This document shows, piece after piece, positions 8,587 to 18,089 of a DNA stretch of 64,000 nucleotides; the first letter of the stretch is position 1, and every line of letters begins with the position of its first letter. The notes beneath the pieces were generated by a model. The model made no database searches. It worked only from the letters and a program-made list of their open reading frames with translations, and was not told where the DNA came from. This DNA is from RGIG9041 sp045657265. GTDB lineage: Bacteria; Bacillota; Clostridia; Oscillospirales; QAKW01. The position numbers and the translations under genes are program-made. The DNA lies in the NCBI GenBank assembly GCA_045657265.1, contig JAZOSU010000007.1, forward strand, positions 32,156-96,155, in the 5' to 3' direction.

Positions 8587-9257
8587 AATTATTAAGCATA
8601 GACGCTTCGGGAAAAACAACCGCTGTTGCAATTTCCGAAAACAATCAGATAATTGCAGAGGAATTTTTAAACTCAGGTCTGACACATTCGCAGACTCTTT
8701 TACCTCTTGTTGACAAAACACTGAAAAAAGCATGTATCGACATTAAGGATATAGATGAGTTCGCAGTAACGTCAGGTCCCGGTTCCTTTACAGGTCTTCG
8801 AATAGGTATGGCTCTTGTTATGGGACTTTGCAATTCAAAGCCATGCAGACCTGTTCCTTCTTTGAAAGCTCTTGCATACAATCTTATTAATGAGGACGGA
8901 ATAATTGTTCCTGTTATGGATGCCAGAAGAAATCAGGTGTACACAAGTTTATATAGATGTGAAAACCAAATTTTAACTCAGCTTGAGCCGGACATGGCGA
9001 TATCTGTTGACGAAGTGTTGGAACGTATCGAAAAATACAAAGATTTGCCTATATGGATTTTAGGTGACGGAGCATATTTATTTGAAGGTAAAAGTCCGTA
9101 CATAAAATTCCCAAGTGAAGATTTGCTTTACATAAAAGGCAGCAGCATTACTTATGCCTCCAAAGATATTACAGCTATTGATGCCAAACAATTAAAAATA
9201 ACATATTTACGTCTTTCACAGGCTGAAAGAGAATTAAAGGAGCGTACAAAAAAATGA
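8583..9257 (+). CDS. tsaB: tRNA threonylcarbamoyladenosine biosynthesis protein TsaB
   Basis: A 224-residue TsaB, an inactive paralogue of TsaD that scaffolds the t6A-forming complex. It begins MKLLSIDASGKTTAVAI and has the signature TSGPGSFTGLRIGMALVMGL near residue 70. The start at 8583 forms an ATGA overlap with tsaE; the longer in-frame upstream region is tsaE sequence read in another frame. It also overlaps the next gene, rpiB, by ATGA. In many Firmicutes rimI and tsaD follow; here rpiB takes that place. Confidence 0.94.
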   Translation: MKLLSIDASGKTTAVAISENNQIIAEEFLNSGLTHSQTLLPLVDKTLKKACIDIKDIDEFAVTSGPGSFTGLRIGMALVMGLCNSKPCRPVPSLKALAYNLINEDGIIVPVMDARRNQVYTSLYRCENQILTQLEPDMAISVDEVLERIEKYKDLPIWILGDGAYLFEGKSPYIKFPSEDLLYIKGSSITYASKDITAIDAKQLKITYLRLSQAERELKERTKK

Positions 9258-9703
9258 TTATAAGTATCGGTTGTGACAAAGCAGGAACACCTTTTGTTGA
9301 AAGATTTTGCAAAGAATTAGATGATAAAAACATTCAATACAAAGTTCTTTTTGACGGAAAAGAAGACGGTTGTGATTACACAGATGCAGCTTTTGCAGTA
9401 GGCAAAGACGTAGCATCAGGACAGAGTGATTTAGGAATACTCATTTGCGGAACGGGAATAGGAATGAGTATGGCGGCAAACAAAATCAAAGGAATCAGAG
9501 CTGCTGTATGTTCCGACACGTTTTCTGCAAGAATGACAAGAATACACAACAACGCAAACATTCTTTGTGTCGGAGCAAGAGTTATCGGCGAAGAACTTGC
9601 CGTTTGTATTCTCAATGAGTTTCTTGCAGGACAATTTGAAAAAGGCGGTCGTCACGAGCGCAGAGTAAACAAGATAATTGCTGCAGAAAACAATGAATTT
9701 TAA
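9254..9703 (+). CDS. rpiB: Ribose 5-phosphate isomerase B (RpiB/LacAB family)
   Basis: A 149-residue RpiB/LacA/LacB family sugar-phosphate isomerase that interconverts ribose 5-phosphate and ribulose 5-phosphate in the pentose phosphate pathway. The fold is shown by IGCDKAGTPF at the N-terminus, the catalytic-cysteine loop GILICGTGIGMSMAANK, and CSDTFSARMTRIHNNANILCVGARV. The usual DHAG motif reads DKAG, a His-to-Lys change at a substrate-phosphate site, so specificity may differ from classical RpiB. It overlaps tsaB by four bases and ends the operon. Confidence 0.88.
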   Translation: MIISIGCDKAGTPFVERFCKELDDKNIQYKVLFDGKEDGCDYTDAAFAVGKDVASGQSDLGILICGTGIGMSMAANKIKGIRAAVCSDTFSARMTRIHNNANILCVGARVIGEELAVCILNEFLAGQFEKGGRHERRVNKIIAAENNEF

Positions 9704-9724
9704 TTTGATATATTAGTATATTAA

Positions 9725-9753
9725 TTGACTTTATTATATATTTGTGTTAGAAT
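9725..9753 (+). promoter_or_regulatory. Promoter of the gdpP-rplI-dnaB cluster
   Basis: TTGACT, 17 bp, TAGAAT, about 50 bp before the gdpP ATG in the 100-bp gap after rpiB. Confidence 0.65.
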
Positions 9754-9804
9754 GACATAATATATGGTAAAGTCAATTTCATTTTTTGGACAGATTGGAA
9801 ATTT

Positions 9805-11784
9805 ATGAACAAAAATATTTTTAACCGTACATTTAAATCAACTGATTTTGTTCTGCTTGGAATGCTGATTGTTTTTCCAATAGCTACGTTGTTTTTTTAC
9901 CCGCCGCTTGCTATAGCCGAGTTTTTACTTTCCCTGATATACATTGCTCTGCGTATCTATTACAGAAAAACTCACAGCGACCAGCTTTACAATTATCTGC
10001 AAAGCGTAACCTTATATCTTGACGAAGCTTCAAAAGAAACCCTTACAAAATTCCCTATGCCAATTACTCTTCTTGACACAAAAGGAGAAATCGTTTGGTA
10101 CAACGAGCTTTTTCACAATATTTTAACCGAAAACAAAATCCCTGAGGTTTTCGGCAAAAACTTTGATGTGATAGTGCCAAGTGTTCCTATCAGCGAACAG
10201 TCTCTTTCAAAAAAACATGAGATTACGTTTGCAGGCAGACATTATGATTTATTCATTATGCGTCAGGTGGGTTCAAAAGAAGATTTTTATTCAGTATACT
10301 GGATGGATATAACCGAAACTAAAAACGAGCTTACAAAACTTCGTTCTCAGAAATCCTGTCTTGCGTATATACTTATTGACAGTTTTGACGAGCTTCCGTC
10401 AACAATAACAGAACTTCAGACTTCTACTTTTATCACAAGAGCTGACGTTAAAGTAAGAGCTTTTGTGAAATCCATAAACGGCGTTATGCAAAAGCTCGAG
10501 CAAGACAAATATCTTGTTATTTTTGAACAGAAGCATCTGCAGACACTTGAAAAAAACAAATTTAAAATTTTATCGGACGTACGTGAAATTGCAGTTGAAG
10601 ATTTTCACGCAACGCTTTCTATCGGTATCGGTTGCAGCGGTAATTCCTTAGCAGACAACGATGCAAGTGCAAGAACTGCTCTTGACGTTGCGCTGTCAAG
10701 AGGCGGTAATCAGGCAGTTGTACTCCGAAACGAAAAATACAGTTTTTACGGCGGTCAGAGTGACGGTGCACAAAGACGCAAAAAGGTTAAAGTGCGTATT
10801 ATGGCAGAAGCTCTTATGGCTCAGGTACAGCATTCCGATAACGTAATTATTATGGGTCATAAATACGCAGACCTTGACTGCGTAGGCGCATCGCTGGGTC
10901 TTGCAAAATGCATTTCTTCTTTTGGTAAAAACGCTCATATTGTTTACAACCCGAAAGAAAACTTATCCAAGGCGATGTATGCTGAATCTTTAAAGATTGC
11001 CGAGTTTGAAGATACTTTTATAGAACCGTCTGCAGCTTTAAAGATTATCACAGAAAACACTTTACTTATAATCGTTGACACTCACAACTGCGAGTACATT
11101 GAAAGTGAAAAAATATACGAAATTGCAAAAAAGGTCGTTGTAATTGACCATCACAGAAAAACAGTACAGAATGCAATTTCCAACACAGTAATCAATTTTC
11201 ACGAGCCTAACGCATCTTCCTGCTGCGAAATGGTAAGTGAGCTTTGTGAAAGCATATCCCATTTGAAACTTTCAAAGCACGTTGCAAATGCTCTTTTATC
11301 AGGTATTTTCCTTGATACAAAAACATTTACCGAAAGAACCGGTGTACGTACGTTTGAAGCGGCAGCTTATCTTAAAAGACAGGGTGCTGATACCTCAGCT
11401 GTTAAAGAGTTTTTTAAAAACGACATTGAAAGTTACAAAAAACAAATTGATATGATCAGCGATGCAGAGGTTATTTCTGAGCATTTTGCCGTTTCTGTCT
11501 GGCGCGGAGAAAGTTTTGACGGGATTAAACTTATTGCATCTAAAGCGGCAGATGAAATGCTTAATCTTAACAACATTGACTGTTCATACGTGATTTATCC
11601 CGAAAACGGTGATATACACATTTCCGCAAGAAGTGATACCAAGTTTAACGTTCAGCGAGATATGGAAAAGTTAGGCGGCGGAGGTCACAGAAATGCGGCA
11701 GGCGCACAAATACAGGATGCCGACATTGATGCGGTATACGATATGCTTATTGAAATATTAAAAGATCCGGAAAGAGAGGAATAA
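9805..11784 (+). CDS. gdpP: Cyclic-di-AMP phosphodiesterase GdpP
   Basis: A 659-residue membrane-anchored phosphodiesterase that hydrolyses cyclic-di-AMP and so controls wall and potassium homeostasis. Order of parts: two N-terminal membrane helices (about 15-55), a PAS-like domain (about 80-170; ITLLDTKGEIVWYNELF), a degenerate GGDEF domain (about 175-305, no GGDEF signature), then the DHH/DHHA1 catalytic module. Metal-binding motifs are clear: GHKYADLDCVGASLGL, IVDTHN, VIDHHRK and GGGGHRNAAGAQ near the C-terminus. Length and order match GdpP/YybT. It has its own promoter, and rplI starts 4 bp after its stop. Confidence 0.96.
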   Translation: MNKNIFNRTFKSTDFVLLGMLIVFPIATLFFYPPLAIAEFLLSLIYIALRIYYRKTHSDQLYNYLQSVTLYLDEASKETLTKFPMPITLLDTKGEIVWYNELFHNILTENKIPEVFGKNFDVIVPSVPISEQSLSKKHEITFAGRHYDLFIMRQVGSKEDFYSVYWMDITETKNELTKLRSQKSCLAYILIDSFDELPSTITELQTSTFITRADVKVRAFVKSINGVMQKLEQDKYLVIFEQKHLQTLEKNKFKILSDVREIAVEDFHATLSIGIGCSGNSLADNDASARTALDVALSRGGNQAVVLRNEKYSFYGGQSDGAQRRKKVKVRIMAEALMAQVQHSDNVIIMGHKYADLDCVGASLGLAKCISSFGKNAHIVYNPKENLSKAMYAESLKIAEFEDTFIEPSAALKIITENTLLIIVDTHNCEYIESEKIYEIAKKVVVIDHHRKTVQNAISNTVINFHEPNASSCCEMVSELCESISHLKLSKHVANALLSGIFLDTKTFTERTGVRTFEAAAYLKRQGADTSAVKEFFKNDIESYKKQIDMISDAEVISEHFAVSVWRGESFDGIKLIASKAADEMLNLNNIDCSYVIYPENGDIHISARSDTKFNVQRDMEKLGGGGHRNAAGAQIQDADIDAVYDMLIEILKDPEREE

Positions 11785-11788
11785 CAGA

Positions 11789-12235
11789 ATGAAAGTAATA
11801 TTACTTCAAGATGTAAAAGGCAAAGGTAAACGCGGAGATCTTATAAACGTATCCGACGGTTACGGAAGAAATTTTCTTATAGCAAAAGGACTTGCTACAG
11901 AAGCTACCGCACAGGTGCAGAATGATTTTTCAGGTAAAGCAAGTGCTGAAAAATTCAGAATTGAAACAGAAACTGCTGCCGCAAAAGAAAATGCGACTAA
12001 GCTTGACGGAAAAACTTTCACACTTAAAGCTCAGGGCGGTGACAGTGGTAAGCTTTTTGGCAGTATTACTTCAAAAGAAATTGCTGAGTTTATCAAATCT
12101 CAGACAGGCGTTGAGGTTGACAAGAAAAAAGTTGAAGTTGACACTATCAAAGCTTTCGGCACATATCCCTGTACTGTTAAGCTTTACAAAGGAATCAGCG
12201 CTAAAATCAACATCAGTGTAGAAAAGGATAACTAA
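11789..12235 (+). CDS. rplI: 50S ribosomal protein L9
   Basis: A 148-residue L9 that binds 23S rRNA at the base of the L1 stalk. The N-terminal RNA-binding domain has LLQDVKGKGKRGDLINVSDGYGRNFLIAKGLA, joined by a long charged helix to the C-terminal domain (DSGKLFGSITSKEIAEFI). It sits between gdpP and dnaB in the arrangement found widely in Firmicutes. Confidence 0.97.
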   Translation: MKVILLQDVKGKGKRGDLINVSDGYGRNFLIAKGLATEATAQVQNDFSGKASAEKFRIETETAAAKENATKLDGKTFTLKAQGGDSGKLFGSITSKEIAEFIKSQTGVEVDKKKVEVDTIKAFGTYPCTVKLYKGISAKINISVEKDN

Positions 12236-12237
12236 AA

Positions 12238-13557
12238 ATGGAGCTTTCCGATATCAGAAGGATACCTCACAGTGTAGAAGCCGAGCAATGTGTCATCGGT
12301 TCTATACTTATTGATCCGGGGTGTATAAATCTCATTGCTGACAAGCTGTCACCTTCTCACTTCTACGTAGAAAAATATGCCGCTATATATGACATAATTT
12401 TCAATATGTTTCTCACTAGCAAAAGTATAGATTTTGTAACTGTTCTTGAAAGTGTTAAAGCTCAGGGTATATTTGATGAGACAGAAGGCAAAAAAGTGCT
12501 TTTTGAAATGACTCAGCTTGTTCCAAGCACTAAAAATATTGCAGAATATGCAAAAATCATCGTTGAAAAATCAAGTTTGAGAAAACTTATTGATGCATGT
12601 GCTGATATTTCTCAGATGTGTTATGAGCAAAGTCAGGATACTACAAACATACTTGACATTGCAGAAACAAGAATATATGAAATAATGCAGAGCAGAACAA
12701 ACACTGCTCTTACTCCCATAAAAAATGCAATCTTAGAGAGCTATGACAAAATAAACAAAATTGCCAACGATAAAAATGCGTTTATGGGTCTTCAGACACG
12801 TTACGGTGAAATTGACAGAATGCTTTCAGGTCTGGGTAAAAGTGACCTTATACTTATTGCCGCCCGTCCGGGTGTCGGTAAAACGTCTTTTGCTCTTAAC
12901 ATTGCTCAAAACATTGCCCTTGACAAGCCAAAAAAGACTATTGCCGTATTTTCACTCGAAATGTCAAACGATCAGCTTGCAAACAGAATGCTTTCTGCTC
13001 AGAGCGGAATTGACAATATGAAATTCAGAAACGGTGAGCTTAATGACGATGACTGGGTTAAACTTGCAGAAGCGTCGGTTGTTCTTTCTGATACCGAGGT
13101 TTATTTTGATGACACTGCAGGTATAACGGTAGCTCAGATGAAAGCCAAGCTTCGCAGACTTAAAAAGCTTGATCTTATAATCATCGACTATCTTCAGCTT
13201 ATGTCCGGTGGCGGACGCTACGAAAACAGAACTACTGAAGTAGGCGCGATTTCAAGAGCTCTTAAAGTTATGGCAAAGGAATTCAACGTTCCCGTCATTA
13301 CACTTTCACAGCTCAACCGTGAAAGTGAAAAAACAAAATCAAAACCACAGCTTTCAAACCTTCGTGAATCGGGTTCAATAGAGCAGGATGCTGATGCTAT
13401 TTTGTTTTTATGGAAACCCGAAGAAGAGGAATCTGTTGGCGGAAGCATTGATATTGTAAAATGCGAAGTTGCGAAAAACAGACACGGTCCTACAGGATCA
13501 ATTGATCTTGCATGGTCACCAAGTACCACAAGATTTACAAATATTGCTAAAATGTGA
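12238..13557 (+). CDS. dnaB: Replicative DNA helicase DnaB
   Basis: A 439-residue hexameric helicase that unwinds DNA ahead of the fork (DnaC in Bacillus naming). The N-terminal domain begins RIPHSVEAEQCVIGSIL. The RecA-like domain carries Walker A ARPGVGKTSFALNIA near residue 210, the DnaB motif LEMSNDQLANRMLS, Walker B LIIIDYLQLM and the C-terminal SQLNRESE and RESGSIEQDAD motifs. No intein is present. It starts 2 bp after rplI and its TGA overlaps the tilS start. Confidence 0.98.
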   Translation: MELSDIRRIPHSVEAEQCVIGSILIDPGCINLIADKLSPSHFYVEKYAAIYDIIFNMFLTSKSIDFVTVLESVKAQGIFDETEGKKVLFEMTQLVPSTKNIAEYAKIIVEKSSLRKLIDACADISQMCYEQSQDTTNILDIAETRIYEIMQSRTNTALTPIKNAILESYDKINKIANDKNAFMGLQTRYGEIDRMLSGLGKSDLILIAARPGVGKTSFALNIAQNIALDKPKKTIAVFSLEMSNDQLANRMLSAQSGIDNMKFRNGELNDDDWVKLAEASVVLSDTEVYFDDTAGITVAQMKAKLRRLKKLDLIIIDYLQLMSGGGRYENRTTEVGAISRALKVMAKEFNVPVITLSQLNRESEKTKSKPQLSNLRESGSIEQDADAILFLWKPEEEESVGGSIDIVKCEVAKNRHGPTGSIDLAWSPSTTRFTNIAKM

Positions 13558-14864
13558 TGTTACAGGAAAAAGTATTAAACACAATAAAAAATTCAGATTT
13601 AATTCCCGAAGGATGCGTTGTTATTGCTGCGGTTTCAGGGGGGGCAGATTCGGTTTGTCTTTTAGACATACTCATTAGTCTTTCAGAAAAGCTTTCTTTT
13701 TCTGTAGAATGTGCCCACGTTAACCATAACCTACGAGGCGCCGAATCTGACGGTGACGAAGCATACGTCAGACATCTATGCGAAAAATACGGAATAACAT
13801 TACACGTAAAAAGTGTTGACGTCAAAGCATTATCCAAGGGCAAAAGCATTGAGGATACTGCAAGAAAAGTCAGATATGATTTTTTTGAGCAGTTATGCAA
13901 AAACAGAAATGCAAAGGTTGCAACCGCCCACACCCTTAACGATAATACCGAAACTTTCTTTATAAATCTGTTAAGAGGCAGTTCAAGCAGAGGACTTTCG
14001 GGAATACCAATTAAAAGAGATAACGTTATAAGACCGTTACTTGACGTCACAAGAGACGAAATTATAGAATATCTGAAAAAACAGAATCTCAAGTTTTGTA
14101 CCGACAGTACAAATGCGGATACAGATTTTTTAAGAAATTTCATAAGACACAACATTGTTCCCGTATTTGAAAGCAGAGACGGAATAAGCCTTCACAAAAG
14201 TGTCAAAAAAGCTACGACTAATCTGCAAAAAGAAAGTGAAGCTCTGGATATCATAACTGATAATATGATAACCGACAACGTGAATACTCTCAAAACTTAT
14301 TCCGATGCAGTTCTATACAGAGTGCTTACGAAAATGCTCGAAAAAGAACAAGGGATTATTCTTGACAGCGTTCATTTTAATGCTGTAAAATCTCTTTTAT
14401 ACAAGCAAAGCGGAAAAGAACAGATTCAAGGTGACATTTACGCTTTTTTAAGCAGAGGAAAACTATATTTTGCAAAGCTTTATCTCAAAACTTCCGACGA
14501 ATATCCGCTTGAGTTGGGCGAAAATAACATATTTGGAAAAAATATATTAATAAAAAAGCCTGAAGAAATTTACAAAGCTTTAACAAAATACTGCATTGAC
14601 TGTGATAAAATAAACGGTAGTTTATATATAAGAATGAGAAAAGACGGAGATGTTTTTAACTGCATCGGAAGAAATTCCAGCACAAAACTGTCAAAACTTC
14701 TCAAAAATGATAAACTTCCTCAGGATTTGCGGGACAGTCTTGCTGTTATTTGCGACGAAAGTGGAAAAATCGTATTTGTCGAAAAATACGGTGCAGATGA
14801 AGACGTAAAAATCACAAACGAGTCCAAAAACATAATAAGTATTGAAATCAAGGGGAAAATATAA
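13557..14864 (+). CDS. tilS: tRNA(Ile)-lysidine synthase TilS
   Basis: TilS attaches lysine to C34 of the CAT-anticodon tRNA-Ile2, switching it from AUG to AUA decoding. The N-type ATP pyrophosphatase loop AAVSGGADSVCLLDIL lies near residue 25, followed by CAHVNHNLRGAESDGDEAYV and ATAHTLNDNTETFFINLLRGSSSRGLSGI. The C-terminal tRNA-binding domains follow, giving 435 residues, close to normal. I chose the ATG at 13557, which forms a TGATG junction with dnaB; a GTG one codon earlier is possible. A CAT tRNA that could be its substrate lies at about 54.4 kb. Confidence 0.95.
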   Translation: MLQEKVLNTIKNSDLIPEGCVVIAAVSGGADSVCLLDILISLSEKLSFSVECAHVNHNLRGAESDGDEAYVRHLCEKYGITLHVKSVDVKALSKGKSIEDTARKVRYDFFEQLCKNRNAKVATAHTLNDNTETFFINLLRGSSSRGLSGIPIKRDNVIRPLLDVTRDEIIEYLKKQNLKFCTDSTNADTDFLRNFIRHNIVPVFESRDGISLHKSVKKATTNLQKESEALDIITDNMITDNVNTLKTYSDAVLYRVLTKMLEKEQGIILDSVHFNAVKSLLYKQSGKEQIQGDIYAFLSRGKLYFAKLYLKTSDEYPLELGENNIFGKNILIKKPEEIYKALTKYCIDCDKINGSLYIRMRKDGDVFNCIGRNSSTKLSKLLKNDKLPQDLRDSLAVICDESGKIVFVEKYGADEDVKITNESKNIISIEIKGKI

Positions 14865-14865
14865 A

Positions 14866-15402
14866 ATGATAAACGACATTGAATATGTTCTTATTTCAGA
14901 AGAGCAAATAAAAAGTAAACTATGTGAGCTTGGAGAAAAAATTTCTCAGCATTACAATGGTAAAAATTTACTTGTAATATCAATTCTTAAAGGTGCCGCT
15001 GTTTTTATGGCTGATATTATCAGACACATAAACATTCCTCTGCAAATTGATTTTATGGTGGTTTCAAGTTACGGCAAAGGAACAAATACATCCGGAAGCG
15101 TAAAAATTATCAAAGATCTTGATATTGACGTCAGAGATTACGACATACTTATCGTAGAGGATATTCTCGACAGCGGTGTTACTCTTTCAAATCTTATTAA
15201 GGTTTTAGAATCAAGAAATCCAAAATCAGTTAAAATATGTTCTTTATTAAGCAAACCCGAAAGACACAAGGTTAAAGTTCCTCTTGAATATTTGGGATTC
15301 GAAGTTCCCGACGAATTTGTTGTGGGCTACGGTCTTGATTATGCAGAGCGTTACAGAAATTTACCTTTTATCGGTGTACTTAAAAGAGAAATTTATTCAT
15401 AA
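14866..15402 (+). CDS. hpt: Hypoxanthine phosphoribosyltransferase
   Basis: A 178-residue purine salvage enzyme that converts hypoxanthine (and usually guanine) with PRPP to the nucleotide. The PRPP-binding loop is ILIVEDILDSGVTL near residue 95, and the SSYGKGTNTSG flexible loop precedes it. The ATG at 14866 has an AAGGGGA site and follows the tilS stop by one base; an upstream in-frame ATG would overlap tilS. The tilS-hpt-ftsH order is standard in Firmicutes. Confidence 0.96.
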   Translation: MINDIEYVLISEEQIKSKLCELGEKISQHYNGKNLLVISILKGAAVFMADIIRHINIPLQIDFMVVSSYGKGTNTSGSVKIIKDLDIDVRDYDILIVEDILDSGVTLSNLIKVLESRNPKSVKICSLLSKPERHKVKVPLEYLGFEVPDEFVVGYGLDYAERYRNLPFIGVLKREIYS

Positions 15403-15422
15403 ATTTATTCCAAATACGGAGA

Positions 15423-17369
15423 ATGGAGAAAGACTTGAAGAAGAAAAGAAATGTTGGAGGGTTTATATACCTAACTATACTGGTAGTAATTATCATTTCG
15501 ATTTTTTCTACCGTTGCGGGCGGTGCAAAACCGACTGCTGTAACTTACAAAAAACTTGTTGATCTTTTTGCAGATGAGCAAGTAACCGAATTCAGCGTGG
15601 TAGGTTATGATATTTCCTGTAAATTAAAAGACGGTTCTATGGTTACACATGAACTTTTATCTTTTGAAATGTTCAGAACAAACATATTTGAAAAATATGT
15701 TATTCCTCAGCAAGAGGCAGGAATTATTACAGAATACAACCTTGAAGAAGGATTCTCACTTCCATGGTGGGTTTCATTCCTCCCCTATTTACTTATAATA
15801 GGTACCATTATTCTGTTTTGGGTATTCACATCAAAACAGATGGGTGGTAAAGGCGGCGCAGGTTTTGCAAAACCCAGAATCAAAATGGGATCTGATGAAA
15901 AGAAAAAGAAAACCTTTAATGACGTTGCCGGTGCTGACGAAGAAAAACAGGAACTTACAGAAATCGTTGATTTTCTTAAATCACCGAAAAAGTATCTTGA
16001 CATAGGCGCAAGAATTCCGAAAGGGGTATTACTTGTGGGCCCTCCCGGAACAGGTAAAACATTACTTGCAAAAGCTGTTGCGGGTGAAGCTGACGTTCCG
16101 TTTTTCTCAATATCAGGTTCGGATTTTGTTGAATTATACGTTGGTGTCGGTGCATCAAGGGTACGCAGTCTTTTTGACGAAGCTAAAAAGAACGCGCCTT
16201 GCATCATATTCATTGACGAAATTGATGCGGTAGGCAGACACAGAGGCTCAGGTATCGGTGGCGGTCACGATGAACGCGAACAGACACTTAACCAGTTACT
16301 TGTTGAAATGGACGGTTTCGGTCAATATTCAGGCGTAATCGTTATGGCAGCAACAAACCGTGTTGATACCCTCGACCCTGCTCTTTTACGTGCAGGACGA
16401 TTTGACAGACAGGTTTACGTTGGAAGACCTGACCAGAAAGGCCGTGAAGAAATCCTTCAGGTACACGCAAGAGGAAAAAAATTCGAAAGTGACGTCGATT
16501 TTGAAGCTGTTGCAAAAAGCACGGTAGGTTTCACGGGAGCAGATCTTGAAAATCTTCTTAACGAAGCGGCGCTTTTAGCGGCAAGAGAAAACAAACCTCT
16601 CATTTCAAATCAGCATATACAGGATTCTGTTATGAAAGTAATTGCAGGACCTGAAAAGAAATCACGTAAAATTGTAGAAAAAGAAAGAAAGCTTACCGCT
16701 TTCCACGAAGCAGGTCATGCTGTTGTTAATAAGTTTTTGGAAACTGCCGACGAAGTACACGAAATTTCAATTATACCGCGCGGTATGGCAGGCGGATATA
16801 CAATGAGTCTGCCGAAAGAAGATCTTTCATATTCTACAAAAAATATGATGTTTGAAGAAATTGTTTCTCTCCTTGGCGGACGTGTAAGTGAAAAGCTTTA
16901 TCTTGATGACATTTCAACAGGCGCGTCAAACGATATTCAGAGAGCAACATCCATTGCAAACGCTATGGTAACAAGATACGGTATGAGTGATAAACTTGGT
17001 CCGATTCTTTACGGTAAAGATTCAAACGAAGTATTTCTCGGTTACGATCTTTCTACACAAAAAGGTTATTCAGAACACATAGCTTCTATTATTGATGACG
17101 AAATCAAAAGTATAATTGACAAAGCTTATGAGCTTGCTGAAAAAATTCTTTCAGAGCACGCCCTACAGGTTGAAACTGTTGCAAATATTCTTCTTGAAAA
17201 AGAAAAAATCAGCGGAGAAGAGTTTGCGGCTATTATGGATGGCAAACCTTTCCCGGAAAAAGATGCTGAATCTGAAGTTCAGACATCTGAAGATACAACT
17301 GATTCATCGGAAACCGAAGCTACAGACGTTCAAGACATAGCTGAAAACACAGAAGATACTAATCAGTAA
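15423..17369 (+). CDS. ftsH: ATP-dependent zinc metalloprotease FtsH
   Basis: A 648-residue membrane AAA+ protease that degrades misfolded membrane proteins and regulatory factors. N-terminal membrane helix around 12-31, an extracytoplasmic domain, a second helix near 105-130, then the AAA domain with Walker A GPPGTGKTLLAKAVAGEA, Walker B IIFIDEIDAVG and the second-region-of-homology arginines (DPALLRAGRFDRQV). The protease site is HEAGHAVV. The C-terminal tail is acidic and serine/threonine-rich. GGAG lies only two bases before the ATG; an in-frame TTG four codons later is better spaced and may be the true start. A strong terminator follows. Confidence 0.97.
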   Translation: MEKDLKKKRNVGGFIYLTILVVIIISIFSTVAGGAKPTAVTYKKLVDLFADEQVTEFSVVGYDISCKLKDGSMVTHELLSFEMFRTNIFEKYVIPQQEAGIITEYNLEEGFSLPWWVSFLPYLLIIGTIILFWVFTSKQMGGKGGAGFAKPRIKMGSDEKKKKTFNDVAGADEEKQELTEIVDFLKSPKKYLDIGARIPKGVLLVGPPGTGKTLLAKAVAGEADVPFFSISGSDFVELYVGVGASRVRSLFDEAKKNAPCIIFIDEIDAVGRHRGSGIGGGHDEREQTLNQLLVEMDGFGQYSGVIVMAATNRVDTLDPALLRAGRFDRQVYVGRPDQKGREEILQVHARGKKFESDVDFEAVAKSTVGFTGADLENLLNEAALLAARENKPLISNQHIQDSVMKVIAGPEKKSRKIVEKERKLTAFHEAGHAVVNKFLETADEVHEISIIPRGMAGGYTMSLPKEDLSYSTKNMMFEEIVSLLGGRVSEKLYLDDISTGASNDIQRATSIANAMVTRYGMSDKLGPILYGKDSNEVFLGYDLSTQKGYSEHIASIIDDEIKSIIDKAYELAEKILSEHALQVETVANILLEKEKISGEEFAAIMDGKPFPEKDAESEVQTSEDTTDSSETEATDVQDIAENTEDTNQ

Positions 17370-17373
17370 AACT

Positions 17374-17407
17374 AAAAAGCCAAAAGGAAAAATCCTTTTG
17401 GCTTTTT
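17374..17407. terminator. Bidirectional intrinsic terminator between ftsH and queH
   Basis: A perfect 15-bp stem (AAAAAGCCAAAAGGA/TCCTTTTGGCTTTTT) with an AAAA loop and A/T runs on both sides. It serves the two convergent genes. Confidence 0.92.
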
Positions 17408-17991
17408 TACTTAGAAAATACACAACCGCAATAATGCTGTCTGTAGAGATTATATTGTCGGGAAAGTTCTATTGAACGAAGATACCCCGAACGTTTTTTA
17501 AAATCGGAATAAAGCCATTCAATACCATATTTTTCCCCTATTTGTTTTCCTGTTTCATTAATCAAAGGAGCGTTTTTATGCGGACTTACGGTAAGAGTTG
17601 TTGCAAATAGTGTAAAGCCTTTTTCCTTTGCAAGTTTAGCGGTATACTCAAGTCTCATTTCAAAGCATTTTGTACAACGTTCCCCACCTTCTATACATTC
17701 TTCAAAACCTTTTACTTTCTCGAAAAAGTTTTCTGCATCATAATCGCAGTCCAAAACAGGAACTCCAAGTATTTTACAAAGTCTTTTTTGTTCCGAAAGA
17801 CGCAGTTTGTATTCCTCAGAGGGATGAATATTAGGATTATAGAAAAAGACGGTTATATCAAAATATTTTGACAAGTATTCTATTACATATGAACTGCACG
17901 GACCGCAACAGCTATGAAGAGCAAGTGGTTTTCTTTCTTTCATATTATCTATATATTTATCAAGTTCAAGTTGGTAGTTAATAATAATCAC
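17407..17991 (-). CDS. queH: Epoxyqueuosine reductase QueH
   Basis: QueH carries out the last step of queuosine synthesis in tRNA, reducing epoxyqueuosine, and is the non-cobalamin alternative to QueG. Conserved cysteines are seen in LHSCCGPCSSYV near residue 27, in ERCTKCFEMRLEYTA and in the C-terminal YCGCVFSK, matching the iron-sulfur and metal ligands of the family; 194 residues is normal. The only in-frame GTG (17991) lies inside the AGAGGTGATT ribosome binding sequence, and the next methionine is too far in, so initiation may use an ATT at 17980-17982, where homologues begin M-N-Y. The gene is convergent with ftsH. Confidence 0.92.
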   Translation of the reverse strand: MIIINYQLELDKYIDNMKERKPLALHSCCGPCSSYVIEYLSKYFDITVFFYNPNIHPSEEYKLRLSEQKRLCKILGVPVLDCDYDAENFFEKVKGFEECIEGGERCTKCFEMRLEYTAKLAKEKGFTLFATTLTVSPHKNAPLINETGKQIGEKYGIEWLYSDFKKRSGYLRSIELSRQYNLYRQHYCGCVFSK

Positions 17992-18089
17992 CTCTTATAA
18001 ATTATATAGCCAAAACCATTGATTTTCAAGAGTGATAAATTTATAATAGATATACTAAATAGATATGTTAATCAGAAAGGAGAAATTCA

